Source: Faecalibacterium prausnitzii (GTDB lineage: Bacteria; Bacillota; Clostridia; Oscillospirales; Ruminococcaceae). Taken from it: a stretch of DNA of 64,000 nt. The notes beneath the pieces were generated by a model, which saw only the letters and a list, made by a program, of their open reading frames with translations, made no database searches and was not told where the DNA came from. The stretch lies in assembly GCF_003287405.1 (NCBI RefSeq), contig NZ_PRLD01000004.1, forward strand, positions 62,001-126,000, in the 5' to 3' direction. The first letter of the stretch is position 1. Every line of letters begins with the position of its first letter. Positions 43,575 to 52,642 of the stretch are shown here, in pieces. The position numbers and the translations under genes were made by a program.

Positions 43575-44492
43575 TTAATCGCAGAAATCGTCCACGTCGC
43601 TGATAGCCTTGGCGTAGCGGCGGGTGAGGTGCTTGGTGGAAAAGAGGAACCGCTCGTTCTGGTTGTTGGTCAGCTCCTCGATATCGGCATACTCCGGGTT
43701 CTCCTGCATGGCCTTCCAAGTCTGCTCGATGACCTCCGGCGCAAGGCCGTAGGGAGAGCGCTGGAAGTACTTGAGCGGAGTGGCGCTGGGGTAGATGCGG
43801 GCGTTGAACCGCACCATCTCAGCAAACATCACACACAGATCCTTGTCCTCGATGAGCTGCGCGATCATGGCATAGTTATCGCTCATGTTGGCGTTGGAGT
43901 AGTAGTAGGTGTCCTTTGCGCCCGCGCGGGTGACGATATCGGTGCACTGGGGGTCTGCGGGCATCTGCGCCAGCAGCTCGTCGGCGTTTTCCACTTCCTC
44001 CAGCAGCAAAGCGTGGGGGGTAATCAGCGCAGCCGCAGAGCGGGCACGGATGTAACCAGCCAGCTCCTGTGCAGGGGTCAGCTCCGGCAGCTCCGGGGCG
44101 GTCTTGGTGGGCTGATCCGCAAAGGGATCGTTTTCCGCCTCCGGCTCACTTGCCAGAAAATCCAGCAGCTCCGGCTTCGCAGCATCGGGCTGCGCGGCTT
44201 CGGCGGCTTCGGGTGCGGCCTCGGCGGCCTGCTTTGCGGCAAGCTCGGCGGTCTCCCGCTCCACTGCGGCGATCACGTCCTCGCCAGTCTTGGCGGCGCT
44301 GCCGTCAAAGGTGCTGCCGGTCTCCTTCAGGCGGCGGGCAGTCTCGCTTGCGGCGTCGATGTCGAACACCTCTGCCTTGGGCTTTTTCTTGGCGGCCAGT
44401 TCTGCCTTTTGCAGCTCCAGAACGGCCTGTTCCGGGTCTACGCTGCCATCCACCGTGGTGGTGTAGCCGGGTTTACGTCTGCCAAACAACAT
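43575..44492 (-). CDS. YdhW-like protein of the oxidoreductase cluster
   Basis: 305 residues. The first 140 are an Ala/Glu-rich low-complexity, probably disordered region. The C-terminal 165 (AALITPHALLLEEVENADEL, then PQCTDIVTRAGAKDTYYYSNANMSDNYAMIAQLIEDKDLCVMFA) look like a conserved domain. In E. coli the ydhY-ydhV-ydhW operon places an uncharacterised protein (YdhW) after the ferredoxin and the AOR-like enzyme; the order here is the same. I infer homology of the C-terminal half but cannot prove it. GAGGAAAG precedes the ATG. Confidence 0.65.
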   Translation of the reverse strand: MLFGRRKPGYTTTVDGSVDPEQAVLELQKAELAAKKKPKAEVFDIDAASETARRLKETGSTFDGSAAKTGEDVIAAVERETAELAAKQAAEAAPEAAEAAQPDAAKPELLDFLASEPEAENDPFADQPTKTAPELPELTPAQELAGYIRARSAAALITPHALLLEEVENADELLAQMPADPQCTDIVTRAGAKDTYYYSNANMSDNYAMIAQLIEDKDLCVMFAEMVRFNARIYPSATPLKYFQRSPYGLAPEVIEQTWKAMQENPEYADIEELTNNQNERFLFSTKHLTRRYAKAISDVDDFCD

Positions 44493-44531
44493 GACGGTCT
44501 TTCCTCTTTCTATGGGATTTATCTGTTGGAT

Positions 44532-46688
44532 TTATTCAGCTGCTGCGGTGTTCTGGGCGTAGATGCCGCGCTTTTCCAGATCATCGGCCATGTCAGCCAG
44601 ATCATACTTCTCCAGCGTCTCGCGGGTGGGCACACCGGTGGTGCGGTCCCAGCCGAAGATGTCGTAGAACAGATCCTTTGCCTTCTCCATGTCGGCGCGG
44701 TCCAGCTTGGTGGTGCCTTCCTCAAATGCCTTGAAGTCGGGGTCCTTATCAAACACCCAATCGCAGATGGCGTCGTGCTCCTGACGCAGGTTTGCGCTGC
44801 CGCAGTTCTGCTGGAAGCTGATGGCGGTCATCGCGCGCAGCATCTGGGTGATGCGGGCACCGTCCTCCTGCAGACCGGCCTGGGTATAGGTCTCGCCGGT
44901 AACAGCAGTCATAAAGTCTGCCTGCAGGTCCAGATCGCCGTGGTAGTCGCGCTCCTTGGAGGGAGACTGGGTCATGGGCCACATCCAGTTGCACAGGGTA
45001 GCGGAGTCGTGGAAGTTCTTATCGTTGACGCAGTAGGCAGCTAGCTTTGCCTTGTTCTCGTTGATGGGAGTGTAGGCCTTGGCCTTATCATAGCAGCCCT
45101 CGCCGAAGAAGTCCTCCATGACCTTCTTGGTCACTTCATAGGGAGCGCCGGAACCGGTCTCGCAGACGATCTCGTGGATCATGCAGTCACGGTTGTAGAC
45201 GAGGTTGTACAGCATACCAACCTGCCATGCCTCAGCAGGGCCGTGGTGGTTGGGGAAGCCGTTGTAGATCAGGTTGGAGTTGGTAGCGCCATCGTCGCGG
45301 TCCAGCCAGCTCTTGGGCAGGCCGAACTTCTCCATCATGGCCAGCGTGCCCTTGGCGATGACGGACAGGTCGCCCTCGCCGTAAGCCATGCGGCGGATCA
45401 GCTCGACCTCCCAGCGGGGATCGCCGGCCTTCTCCCACTCCCAGGGCAGAGAGTCGTACTCGGCCTCGCTGATGTACTTGGTGGCTTCCTCGCGGGGCAT
45501 CCGCAGGATCCACAGCAGGTCGCGGTTCAGGTTGCCGTAGTTGTCCCACAGACCCATGTCGTCCACAGCATGAGACCATGCCAGATTGATGACCATGGTG
45601 CCGTCGCCCTCGTACTTGAAGTCGTGCACGCCATCCGGGTAGACGCGGGTGCCGTACAGCACGGGCATACAGGTGTTGGAGTTGTGGGTGGGCAGATCGT
45701 AATCTGCCAGCGGATCCACATCGTATTCGGTGTAGCAGCGGATGGGGCAGGAGGAGCAGCCGCCGTTCTTCACGGTGTACTCGGCAGCGGGAGCGCCGAA
45801 GTCAAAGTAGCCCTTGAAGCAGCGCAGAGCCACCTTGTTGATATCGTTGTAGGGCTGCTCGCCGGTATCCACGGGGCCGCCGGGAGCCTTCTTCCACATA
45901 CGGCCGGGGGCGCCGGACCAGCGGTTCTTGCCGGAGGTGGCGCTGTACTCTGCCCAGCTCTGAGGCTGTGCGGGCACGTTGTGGTTGTTGTTGCCGCCGA
46001 TCAGGTTGCCCATCATGTAGTTGGAGAGCTCCAGCACCTTCTTGGGGTCAGCGACCTTGACACTGCCGGTGCCGCGGATAGCCAGACCCTTCAGCTTCTT
46101 GTTGCCCATGGCAGCGCCCAGACCGGCGCCGCCGGAGTTGCCAAAGCTGGTGTTCAGGGTGGAGTAGTCCACCAGATTCTCACCGGCGGGGCCGATGGAA
46201 GCGGTCTCGAACTCGCGGCCGTTCTGCTCTACCATCCACTTGTTGGCAGCAAAGGTGCCCTTGCCCCAGATCTCGGTTGCGTCCTCCAGAGAGACCTCGC
46301 CGTCCTCGATGCGCAGGTAAACGGGCTTTTCGGAGATGCCGCTGACAACGATGCCGTCGTAACCGGCATACTTCAGCATGGAGCCGATGTGGCCGCCCAT
46401 GTGAGCGTCGATGATGGAGTGACCCTTGGACCAGGTGGAGCGGAAGGTCACGTTCATACGGCCGGAGCAGGGCACGCCTGCGCCGGTCAGGGGGCCGACA
46501 CCGAAGATGACCAGAGCCTTCTCGTCATAGGGGTCCAGCTCCATAGGAGCTTCCTCATACATAATGCGGTAGGCCATGCCCATACCGCCAATATACTTAT
46601 GGTACTTTTCGTCATCCTGCGTGGTGATCTCGCCGGTGGTCAGGTTGACGCGCAGGATCTTGCCTGCCCAGCCATAACTTTCAGCCAT
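44532..46688 (-). CDS. Aldehyde:ferredoxin oxidoreductase-family tungsten/molybdenum enzyme (YdhV-like)
   Basis: 718 residues. N-terminal AOR domain (GWAGKILRVNLTTGEI, GGMGMAYRIMYEEAP, GVGPLTGAGVPCSGRMNVTFRS, AHMGGHIGSMLKYAGYDGIVV) that binds the bis-pterin cofactor, then the C-terminal helical domains with CSSCPIRC, three of the cysteines for a 4Fe-4S cluster, and later CNW. There is no signal peptide, so it should fold in the cytoplasm. E. coli YdhV, the closest named relative by operon context, is of unknown substrate. It oxidises or reduces an aldehyde/acid pair or another substrate via ferredoxin. AGGAGG precedes the ATG. Confidence 0.9.
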   Translation of the reverse strand: MAESYGWAGKILRVNLTTGEITTQDDEKYHKYIGGMGMAYRIMYEEAPMELDPYDEKALVIFGVGPLTGAGVPCSGRMNVTFRSTWSKGHSIIDAHMGGHIGSMLKYAGYDGIVVSGISEKPVYLRIEDGEVSLEDATEIWGKGTFAANKWMVEQNGREFETASIGPAGENLVDYSTLNTSFGNSGGAGLGAAMGNKKLKGLAIRGTGSVKVADPKKVLELSNYMMGNLIGGNNNHNVPAQPQSWAEYSATSGKNRWSGAPGRMWKKAPGGPVDTGEQPYNDINKVALRCFKGYFDFGAPAAEYTVKNGGCSSCPIRCYTEYDVDPLADYDLPTHNSNTCMPVLYGTRVYPDGVHDFKYEGDGTMVINLAWSHAVDDMGLWDNYGNLNRDLLWILRMPREEATKYISEAEYDSLPWEWEKAGDPRWEVELIRRMAYGEGDLSVIAKGTLAMMEKFGLPKSWLDRDDGATNSNLIYNGFPNHHGPAEAWQVGMLYNLVYNRDCMIHEIVCETGSGAPYEVTKKVMEDFFGEGCYDKAKAYTPINENKAKLAAYCVNDKNFHDSATLCNWMWPMTQSPSKERDYHGDLDLQADFMTAVTGETYTQAGLQEDGARITQMLRAMTAISFQQNCGSANLRQEHDAICDWVFDKDPDFKAFEEGTTKLDRADMEKAKDLFYDIFGWDRTTGVPTRETLEKYDLADMADDLEKRGIYAQNTAAAE

Positions 46689-46700
46689 TGTAGTTCCTCC

Positions 46701-47345
46701 TTACAGATCCAAGTATGCAGCCTGTGCTGCGCTGGTAACGGCATCCCAATCCACGATGGACAGAGCGCCGGACGGGCAGCCTGCCACGCAGGCACCGCAG
46801 GCGATGCACTTGGAGGACTTGCCGGTCTCGGGGTTGACGGTGGGCATATGCCACGGGCAGGCATCATGGCAGGCACCGCAGCCGATGCACTTGTCGGTAT
46901 CCACTACGCGGATGCCGCGGTCGTCGGTGGTGATAGCCTTCTGCGGGCAGGCGTTGCCGCAGGCGGGGTCCTCGCACTGGCGGCAGGTGTCCGGGAAGTA
47001 GACAAAGCAGTTATCGGTGCCGGACAGCAGGCCGTTGCCGGCACCGTCCAGATTCAGGCGGCGCTGGATCTTGACGCGGCTGATGTAAGAGGAGCACACG
47101 CCGTCGTTGGTCAGGGTGCAGTTGATCTCGCAGCGCTGGCAGCCGGTGCACAGGTCTGCGTTGACCACCAGCAGACCCTGCGGCAGTGCCCAGGTGGCCA
47201 CTGCGCCGGAATCCACCTGCTGCTGAGAGCAGCCGAACAGGGACAGCATGGAAGCGGACAGGGTGAGCCCTGCAAGGCTCTTGCCCGAGATCTTCATGAA
47301 TTGACGGCGGGTCATGTCAGCCGTCAGGAAATCAGTTTTTGCCAT
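46701..47345 (-). CDS. Tat-exported 4Fe-4S ferredoxin subunit (YdhY/DmsB-like)
   Basis: 214 residues from ATG 47345, with GGAGG 10 bases upstream; the ATG at 47354 is too close to that site. A twin-arginine signal (MTRRQFMKISGKSLAG) is followed by a lipobox-like LFGCSQ. The mature part has CTGCQRCEINC, CRQCEDPACGNACPQKA, CIGCGACHDACPWHMP and CIACGACVAGCP, about four 4Fe-4S clusters, the DmsB/NrfC architecture. It likely passes electrons between the AOR-type enzyme and a membrane partner. Twenty-two bases from the flavinylated protein gene. Confidence 0.92.
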   Translation of the reverse strand: MAKTDFLTADMTRRQFMKISGKSLAGLTLSASMLSLFGCSQQQVDSGAVATWALPQGLLVVNADLCTGCQRCEINCTLTNDGVCSSYISRVKIQRRLNLDGAGNGLLSGTDNCFVYFPDTCRQCEDPACGNACPQKAITTDDRGIRVVDTDKCIGCGACHDACPWHMPTVNPETGKSSKCIACGACVAGCPSGALSIVDWDAVTSAAQAAYLDL

Positions 47346-47367
47346 AGGTTCCATTCCTCCGTTGAGG

Positions 47368-48285
47368 TCACTCTGCGCAGAGCACCCCGGTCACATAGAA
47401 ATACGAGTTGTTGACGATGGTCGTCACAGCCGAAGAGGTGATGGTCGCGCTGGAAAGGGCATCCACCTCGGTCAGGTCTGCGCTGACGGCACCGGACGCA
47501 TTGCCGGCGGTGATCAGGCTGGCCTGCTCCAGACGCACCTTGGACTGCTCTTCTGCCGAGAGATCCGCAAAGGGGATCGCCATCGGCTCGCCGTCCAGTG
47601 CGCTCTTGCTGAGCATGGCTGCGTACAGCTTGCGCCGTGCCACGGCCTCTGCGCTGGAATCCAGCGGCGGAGCCAGTTCATCGTCCAAGGGTTCTCCATT
47701 CAGTGCCGAGAGGGTAAGCCCCGCAGCATACATCTTGCGGGTCGCCTCGGCCTCGGGAGAGGTATCGAAGGTGCGCCACTGTGCGGGGTCAAAATCCCCG
47801 GCAGCAGCGGGCTGCTCCTCCGCCGCACCGGCAGCGGCATAGGCGGCACCGGTAACGGGGTCCGTTACGGTGTAGCTTTTGCCCGCCAGCGTGAAGGGGG
47901 CTGCGCCTTGATACTGGGACGTGAACTCCGGATTGACGCACTGACCGCCAAGGCTTTCCGTTTCGTCCTGAGAGAGGATCTCTACTGCGGAAACATTGCC
48001 CTCGGCGTCAATGGTCACGGCAGCCTGTACATCGCTCTGGAAGCCCTTCTGAGAGCCCTCCACGCGGTAGCTGCCATCGTCGAGCTGATACACTGCGCTG
48101 ATGCCGTAGGCGGCTGCATCCGCCTCCGACACCGGCAGCAGCGTACCGGCAACCGTGGTGCGTGCGCTTTGCAAGGTGGTCAGACCGACCGCCAAGGCGA
48201 TGGTCGCAACGCCCATGGCTGCATAGCCCGGCAGCCGCTTGCGCCACAGCGGTACGGGCGCAAACGGGTTGGTTGCCTGCTTCAT
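47368..48285 (-). CDS. Membrane-anchored FMN-binding (flavinylated) protein
   Basis: 305 residues from ATG 48285 (AGGTGATAAC upstream). One membrane helix near residues 18-38 places the rest outside the cytoplasm. FMN_bind domain features: VEGSQKGFQSDVQAAVTID and, near the C-terminus, DALSSATITSSAV, which matches the S-x-A-T flavinylation motif; T281 would carry FMN linked by ApbE. An Ala-rich insert of about 80 residues with two SAL/NGEPL repeats (LSALNGEPLD, KSALDGEPMA) lies between. It is the first gene of the cluster and may pass electrons at the membrane surface. Confidence 0.85.
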   Translation of the reverse strand: MKQATNPFAPVPLWRKRLPGYAAMGVATIALAVGLTTLQSARTTVAGTLLPVSEADAAAYGISAVYQLDDGSYRVEGSQKGFQSDVQAAVTIDAEGNVSAVEILSQDETESLGGQCVNPEFTSQYQGAAPFTLAGKSYTVTDPVTGAAYAAAGAAEEQPAAAGDFDPAQWRTFDTSPEAEATRKMYAAGLTLSALNGEPLDDELAPPLDSSAEAVARRKLYAAMLSKSALDGEPMAIPFADLSAEEQSKVRLEQASLITAGNASGAVSADLTEVDALSSATITSSAVTTIVNNSYFYVTGVLCAE

Positions 48286-48464
48286 GTTATCACCTGCCTG
48301 TTTTTTATTTTTGCCGGGTAACCCCGGACAACAATTGAGGCCGCTCTGGCTGCTGCAACAGCGGAGCGGTCTCTTCGATAATATATTAACATGGGGGCGC
48401 AAAGGATGTCAACAGAAACGGACAGCCTTTTCCGATTTGTAACTATTGTTTTTGTAATCTTTGC
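48286..48464 (-). promoter_or_regulatory. Promoter and leader of the oxidoreductase cluster
   Basis: Minus-strand TTGACA lies near 48405-48410 with TAATAT or TATATT 17-19 bases on. A leader hairpin ACCGCTC...GAGCGG (about 48340-48372) follows and has no T-run. No gene in this stretch. Confidence 0.5.
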
Positions 48465-49235
48465 TTAAACTTTAGGGATTTTGCGTCCGCACACCAGCTG
48501 CAGGCCGTATTCCGCCGCAAGCTCTGCGGATTGCACGGTGGGCATACTTTTGCTTACCAGCACCGGCACCCCCGCGCGGATGGCCTTGCGCACCATATCC
48601 AGCGGCACCCGGCCGCTGGTGTACAGCACACATTCTGCCAGCGGCAGCCCCGCCAGCACCGCGCAGCCCACCGCCTTATCCAGCGCGTTGTGCCGCCCCA
48701 GATCCTCGCAGGCAAAAACAATTTCTCCTTTGTGCAGCACAAAGCAGCTGTGCACCGCCCGGGTGGCGCGGTACAGCGGCAGTCCGGCGTGCATGGCGGC
48801 GGTCAGGGTCTGCACCCATTCCGGCTGTAGTGCCAGCCCGGGCACAGGGCGCAGGGGCTGCAGCTCCACCGGACTGCCCAGCGCGATATTATCGGTGCAG
48901 CAGCTGGCAACTTCCTGCGCGGCGGCGCGGCGGGTGGGCAGCGGGTGGCGCAGATATACCTGCACCTTTGCACCCTCGGCGCAGACGGCAATCTGCTCCA
49001 CCTCGTCTGCAGATGCGATCCACCCTTCGGTGAGCAGCCGCCCCAAGGCCAGCTGCGGCAGCAGCGCCGGGGTGCATACCACCCGGAAAGCGGGCTGCTC
49101 GTTTACATAAATAGCGGCGGCGTGCTCTGCCGGTACGGCGGCTTCGGTGCCGTCCGGCAGGCGCAGGCTGGCAAAGGCCGCCTGTGCGCCAAAGCGGTCA
49201 GTGATCTGCAAAGGGGTCGTGCTGTGTATTTTCAT
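48465..49235 (-). CDS. fdhD: FdhD-family sulfurtransferase for molybdenum/tungsten enzymes
   Basis: 256 residues. The family marks VPAEHAAAIYVNEQPAFRVVCTP, LGRLLTEGWI, CFVLHKGEIVFACEDLGRHNALDKAVG and YTSGRVPLDMVRKAIRAGVPVLVSKSMPT are clear. FdhD moves sulfur to the cofactor of formate dehydrogenase-type enzymes. The usual CxxC near residue 120 is not visible; the region reads ASCCTDNIA. AAGGT precedes the ATG. No formate dehydrogenase is in the window, so it may serve the AOR-type enzyme or a distant enzyme. Confidence 0.9.
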   Translation of the reverse strand: MKIHSTTPLQITDRFGAQAAFASLRLPDGTEAAVPAEHAAAIYVNEQPAFRVVCTPALLPQLALGRLLTEGWIASADEVEQIAVCAEGAKVQVYLRHPLPTRRAAAQEVASCCTDNIALGSPVELQPLRPVPGLALQPEWVQTLTAAMHAGLPLYRATRAVHSCFVLHKGEIVFACEDLGRHNALDKAVGCAVLAGLPLAECVLYTSGRVPLDMVRKAIRAGVPVLVSKSMPTVQSAELAAEYGLQLVCGRKIPKV

Positions 49236-49392
49236 AAAGTTACCTTATATTATAAATGCAATGCTGTGTGGCAAACGGACAGTACCAACATACCGGTTCG
49301 GCGGCAAAAAGTCAAGAGCAGCTTGCGCTGCGATGGGAGACGGGACGACCCGGAAGGGGGCTTGCTGCACCTGTGTTTTGCACCGCCAACGC

Positions 49393-49430
49393 AAAGCAGC
49401 CACCGCACGGCAAGGTGCAGCGGCTGCTTT
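49393..49430 (-). terminator. Hairpin after the glycerol-3-phosphate dehydrogenase operon
   Basis: AAAGCAGCC (49393-49401) pairs with GGCTGCTTT (49422-49430). There is no T-run on the minus strand after it, so it is a weak terminator or an mRNA 3' end. Confidence 0.5.
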
Positions 49431-49450
49431 GACTTTGTGCAGAAAGGCCT

Positions 49451-49807
49451 TTATGCCATATCGCGGCAGGTCACAATGTCTGCCCCGGTGTCGCAGACGT
49501 TGTGCAGCACCACATCACCCACATGGATGGGCGCGTGCAGCACCACGCTGTCCAGCGCGGCGACAACCTCGGCCATCTGTCCCTTGGGCACGGGCTTGGA
49601 GGTCTTGACCGGGCAGCGGGAGTGCAGGCAGCCCTCGGCGCGCACGGTGCTGGTAATGATGCGGGTGGGGTGGGTCAGCTCTTCCTTGCCGTAGGCGATG
49701 CCGTTGGGGCAGCCGTTGCCGGTCACTTTATAGCCGTTGGCCTCATCCACCTGCAGATGGCAGCCCTGCGGGCAGCAGGTGCAAATTACTTCCTTCATAT
49801 CGCTCAT
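49451..49807 (-). CDS. DUF1667-family Cys-containing protein
   Basis: 118 residues with ICTCCPQGCHLQV at the N-terminus and further cysteines (GNGCPNG, LHSRCPVKTSKP). These small proteins follow the two flavin dehydrogenase subunits in many Firmicutes glycerol-3-phosphate clusters and probably supply an Fe-S site. The ATG at 49807 overlaps the preceding gene by 4 bases. No signal peptide. Confidence 0.85.
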   Translation of the reverse strand: MSDMKEVICTCCPQGCHLQVDEANGYKVTGNGCPNGIAYGKEELTHPTRIITSTVRAEGCLHSRCPVKTSKPVPKGQMAEVVAALDSVVLHAPIHVGDVVLHNVCDTGADIVTCRDMA

Positions 49808-51057
49808 GCCTCCTCGATCTCAATGGTCACTTCGTCCACGGGGGCTCTGTCCAGCAGCACTCTGGGCAGGGCAATGTGCTCCATCTCACCGGGGGCAAGG
49901 CGGTCGCGCTTGAAGCGTGCGATCACCGTGTCACCGCTCTTGACAAGGATGGTGCTCCTGCCGCAGATGCGGCGGACGCGGAAGGAGACGTTGGTGCTCT
50001 TTTCCACGCCCTCCAGACGGATGCGCTGCGGCAGGGTGTAGCCAAGATCTGCACCGGGCCTCACGGTCAGCACGCGTCCCTCGGCTACGGGGCCGTTCTG
50101 GACGTAGCTGGCAGCGGCCGCACCGGCCAGCTCGCTCTCGCCGGAAACAAAGTCCACCAGATCGTGCACCTGCACCACGTTGCCGCAGGCAAACACGCCG
50201 GGAATGCTGGTCTCCATGTTCTCGTACACGATGGCGCCCTTGGTGCGGGGGTCCATCTCGATACCGGCCTGCTTGGTCAGCTCGTTCTCGGGGATCAAAC
50301 CTACGCTCAGCAGGATGGTGTCTACATCAAACTCCATCTCGGTGCCGGGGATGGGCTTGCGGTCGGGGCCGATCTCGGCCACGATGGCCTTTTCTACGCG
50401 ATTCTTGCCCTGAATATCCACGATGGTGTGGGAAAGGTACAGAGGAATATCAAAGTCGTTCAGACACTGCACGATGTTGCGGGTCAGGCCACCGGAGTAG
50501 GGCATCACCTCTACGCAGGCCAGCACCTTTGCGCCCTCAAGGGTCATGCGGCGTGCCATGATCAGGCCGATATCGCCGCTGCCGAGGATCAGCACCCGCC
50601 TGCCGACCAGATAGCCTTCCATGTTCACATAGCGCTGTGCTGCACCGGCGGTGTACACACCGGCAGGGCGGGTGCCCGGGGTGCCGATGGCACCACGGGT
50701 GCGCTCGCGGCAGCCCATGCCCAGAACGATGCTCTTGGCTTCGATGATCTGATAGCCGTACTCCTTGGAGACGCAGTGAACCTTTTTGTCCGGGGTCACT
50801 TCCAGCACCATGGTGTCCAGCTGCACCTTCACGCCGGTGTTCTTGAGCATCGCAATAAAGCGTCCGGCGTACTCTGGGCCGGTGAGCTGCTCGCCAAAGC
50901 GGTGCAGACCGAAGCCGTTGTGGATGCACTGGTTCAGAATGCCGCCCAGCTCCTTGTCGCGCTCCAGAATGAGGATGTCGCGCAGACCGCTTTCCCATGC
51001 CTTGCAGGCAGCAGCAAGGCCCGCAGGGCCGCCGCCGATAATGACCAGATCAACCAT
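49804..51057 (-). CDS. NAD(FAD)-dependent dehydrogenase subunit (GlpB-type)
   Basis: 417 residues. An N-terminal FAD Rossmann motif, VIIGGGPAGLAAACKAWESG, and a second NAD-binding VLILGSGDIGLIMARRMT near residue 150; FACGNVVQVHDLVD near 290 closes the FAD site. It partners the upstream flavin subunit. GGAGG lies before ATG 51057, which overlaps the previous stop by 8 bases. It probably feeds electrons from glycerol-3-phosphate to another carrier. Confidence 0.88.
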   Translation of the reverse strand: MVDLVIIGGGPAGLAAACKAWESGLRDILILERDKELGGILNQCIHNGFGLHRFGEQLTGPEYAGRFIAMLKNTGVKVQLDTMVLEVTPDKKVHCVSKEYGYQIIEAKSIVLGMGCRERTRGAIGTPGTRPAGVYTAGAAQRYVNMEGYLVGRRVLILGSGDIGLIMARRMTLEGAKVLACVEVMPYSGGLTRNIVQCLNDFDIPLYLSHTIVDIQGKNRVEKAIVAEIGPDRKPIPGTEMEFDVDTILLSVGLIPENELTKQAGIEMDPRTKGAIVYENMETSIPGVFACGNVVQVHDLVDFVSGESELAGAAAASYVQNGPVAEGRVLTVRPGADLGYTLPQRIRLEGVEKSTNVSFRVRRICGRSTILVKSGDTVIARFKRDRLAPGEMEHIALPRVLLDRAPVDEVTIEIEEA

Positions 51058-52495
51058 TGCTCTTTCCTCCTACCTTCGTTTCGCTGACCAGAACGTTCGA
51101 GCCGTTCTTGTCCTGCAGGATGTCCAAGGGGTCTATGCCCAGCTCACGGCTGATCAGCTCCAGCACGCGGGGGCCGCAGAAACCGCCCTGACAGCGGCCC
51201 ATGCCTGCACCGGCGCGGCGCTTGACGCCGTCGATGGTGGTGGCGGGCACCTCGCTGTGGAGGGCTGCTAAGATCTCGCCCTCGGTGATGGTCTCGCAGC
51301 GGCAGATCACCCGGCCATAGGCGGGCTGTTCCCTGACCAGTGCCGCCTTTTCCTCTGCGGAAAGCTCCTTGAAGCGGATATGGCGGCGGCCGTCCTTGTA
51401 ATCGGCCTTTTCAGCGCCCAGAACACCGCGCTGCTGCAGGATGGCAACAGCTTCCTCAGCAACCGCCGGGGCAGCGGACAGGCCGGGGCTCTTCATGCCG
51501 GCAAGGTCGATCCAGCCGGGTGCTTCCGGCTCTTCGCCAATGATAAAGTCGTCCACGTCCAGATTGGCGCGCACGCCCGCAAAGCTGCGGATGGACTCGC
51601 CGAAGTTGATGCTGGGCACGCTGCGCTGGGCAGTGGTCTTGACGAATTCCAGACCGCTGCTGGTGCAGGAGGTGTCGTTGCCTTCCACCGGCTCTGCGTT
51701 GGGGCCGACGAGCAGGTTGCCGTGCACGGTAGGTGCTACCAGCACGCCCTTGCCCAGCGCGTTGGGGCACTGGAAGATAACGTGGCTCACGCGGGTGCCC
51801 TCGCTCTTGTCCAGCAGGTAGTACTCGCCCCGGGTGGGGATGATGCGGAAGTTGGCGGGCTCTACCATGGAGTGCACCTTGTCCGCCCAGATACCGGCGG
51901 CATTGATGACGCAGCGGGTCTCTACCGTGCCGCCGGGCACGGTCAGGCGGTAACCGCCCTCGATGGCTTCGGCATCGGTCACCTTGCAGCTGCGGCGCAG
52001 CTCCACGCCGTTGCGCACTGCCACCTCGGTCATGGCCAGTGCGTACTCCCACGGGTTCACGATGGCGGCGCTGGGTGCCCACAGTGCGCCGCAGACCTTC
52101 TCAGAGAGGCTCGGCTCCATGGCAAGAGTCTCTTCCCGGGAAAGGATCTTCATGCCGGGTACGCCGTTGGCGGTGCCGTTTTCGAACAGATGCTGCAGGT
52201 GGGGCAGTTCCTTTTCGTCCAGTGCCAGCACCAGCGAGCCGCACTGCTTATAGGAGACATCCAGCTTTGCGCAGATCTCCTTTGCCAGTGCCACGCCGCG
52301 CACATTCAGCCGTGCCATGCGGGTGCCGGGGGCGGGGTCGTAGCCTGCGTGGAGAATGGCGCTGTTGGCCTTGGTGGTGCAGTCTGCCACATCGTTTTCG
52401 GCCTCAAGGATGACCACCCTGTTGTCGTAGCGCGACAGCGCATAGGCGGCAGCAGCACCAATGACGCCACAGCCGATGATCGCGATATCATACAT
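51050..52495 (-). CDS. FAD-dependent glycerol-3-phosphate dehydrogenase subunit (GlpA/GlpO-type) with BFD-like Fe-S end
   Basis: 481 residues from ATG 52495, GGAGG upstream. N-terminal FAD motif IIGCGVIGAAAAYALSRYD, a D-amino-acid-oxidase-like fold, and a C-terminal BFD-type 2Fe-2S unit with C398, C400, C435 and C440 (VICRCETI ... GRCQGGFCGP). GlpA-type enzymes oxidise glycerol-3-phosphate to dihydroxyacetone phosphate. The lead gene of a three-gene operon that starts with a terminator-containing leader under glpP. Confidence 0.9.
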   Translation of the reverse strand: MYDIAIIGCGVIGAAAAYALSRYDNRVVILEAENDVADCTTKANSAILHAGYDPAPGTRMARLNVRGVALAKEICAKLDVSYKQCGSLVLALDEKELPHLQHLFENGTANGVPGMKILSREETLAMEPSLSEKVCGALWAPSAAIVNPWEYALAMTEVAVRNGVELRRSCKVTDAEAIEGGYRLTVPGGTVETRCVINAAGIWADKVHSMVEPANFRIIPTRGEYYLLDKSEGTRVSHVIFQCPNALGKGVLVAPTVHGNLLVGPNAEPVEGNDTSCTSSGLEFVKTTAQRSVPSINFGESIRSFAGVRANLDVDDFIIGEEPEAPGWIDLAGMKSPGLSAAPAVAEEAVAILQQRGVLGAEKADYKDGRRHIRFKELSAEEKAALVREQPAYGRVICRCETITEGEILAALHSEVPATTIDGVKRRAGAGMGRCQGGFCGPRVLELISRELGIDPLDILQDKNGSNVLVSETKVGGKSNG

Positions 52496-52557
52496 TGTTC
52501 TTTTCCTCCTGTCCGTTCTGCCTTGGCCTGCGGGAGCCGGGCATCTGTTGGTTGCAC

Positions 52558-52607
52558 AAAAAAAGAGCGAACCGAAACAAAGGCAACTGCCCTTGTCCGT
52601 TTCGCTC
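52558..52607 (-). promoter_or_regulatory. Leader terminator, probable GlpP antitermination site
   Basis: A long minus-strand stem (52607 inward to 52565: GAGCGAAaCGGACAAgGGCA with its complement), followed by seven T (52558-52564). It lies between the promoter and the start of the dehydrogenase operon. In Firmicutes the GlpP protein with glycerol-3-phosphate acts at such leader terminators; glpP is the next gene upstream. Confidence 0.82.
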
Positions 52608-52642
52608 ATATCTCTTGAAACAAACAGCACTTGTTTACTTTT

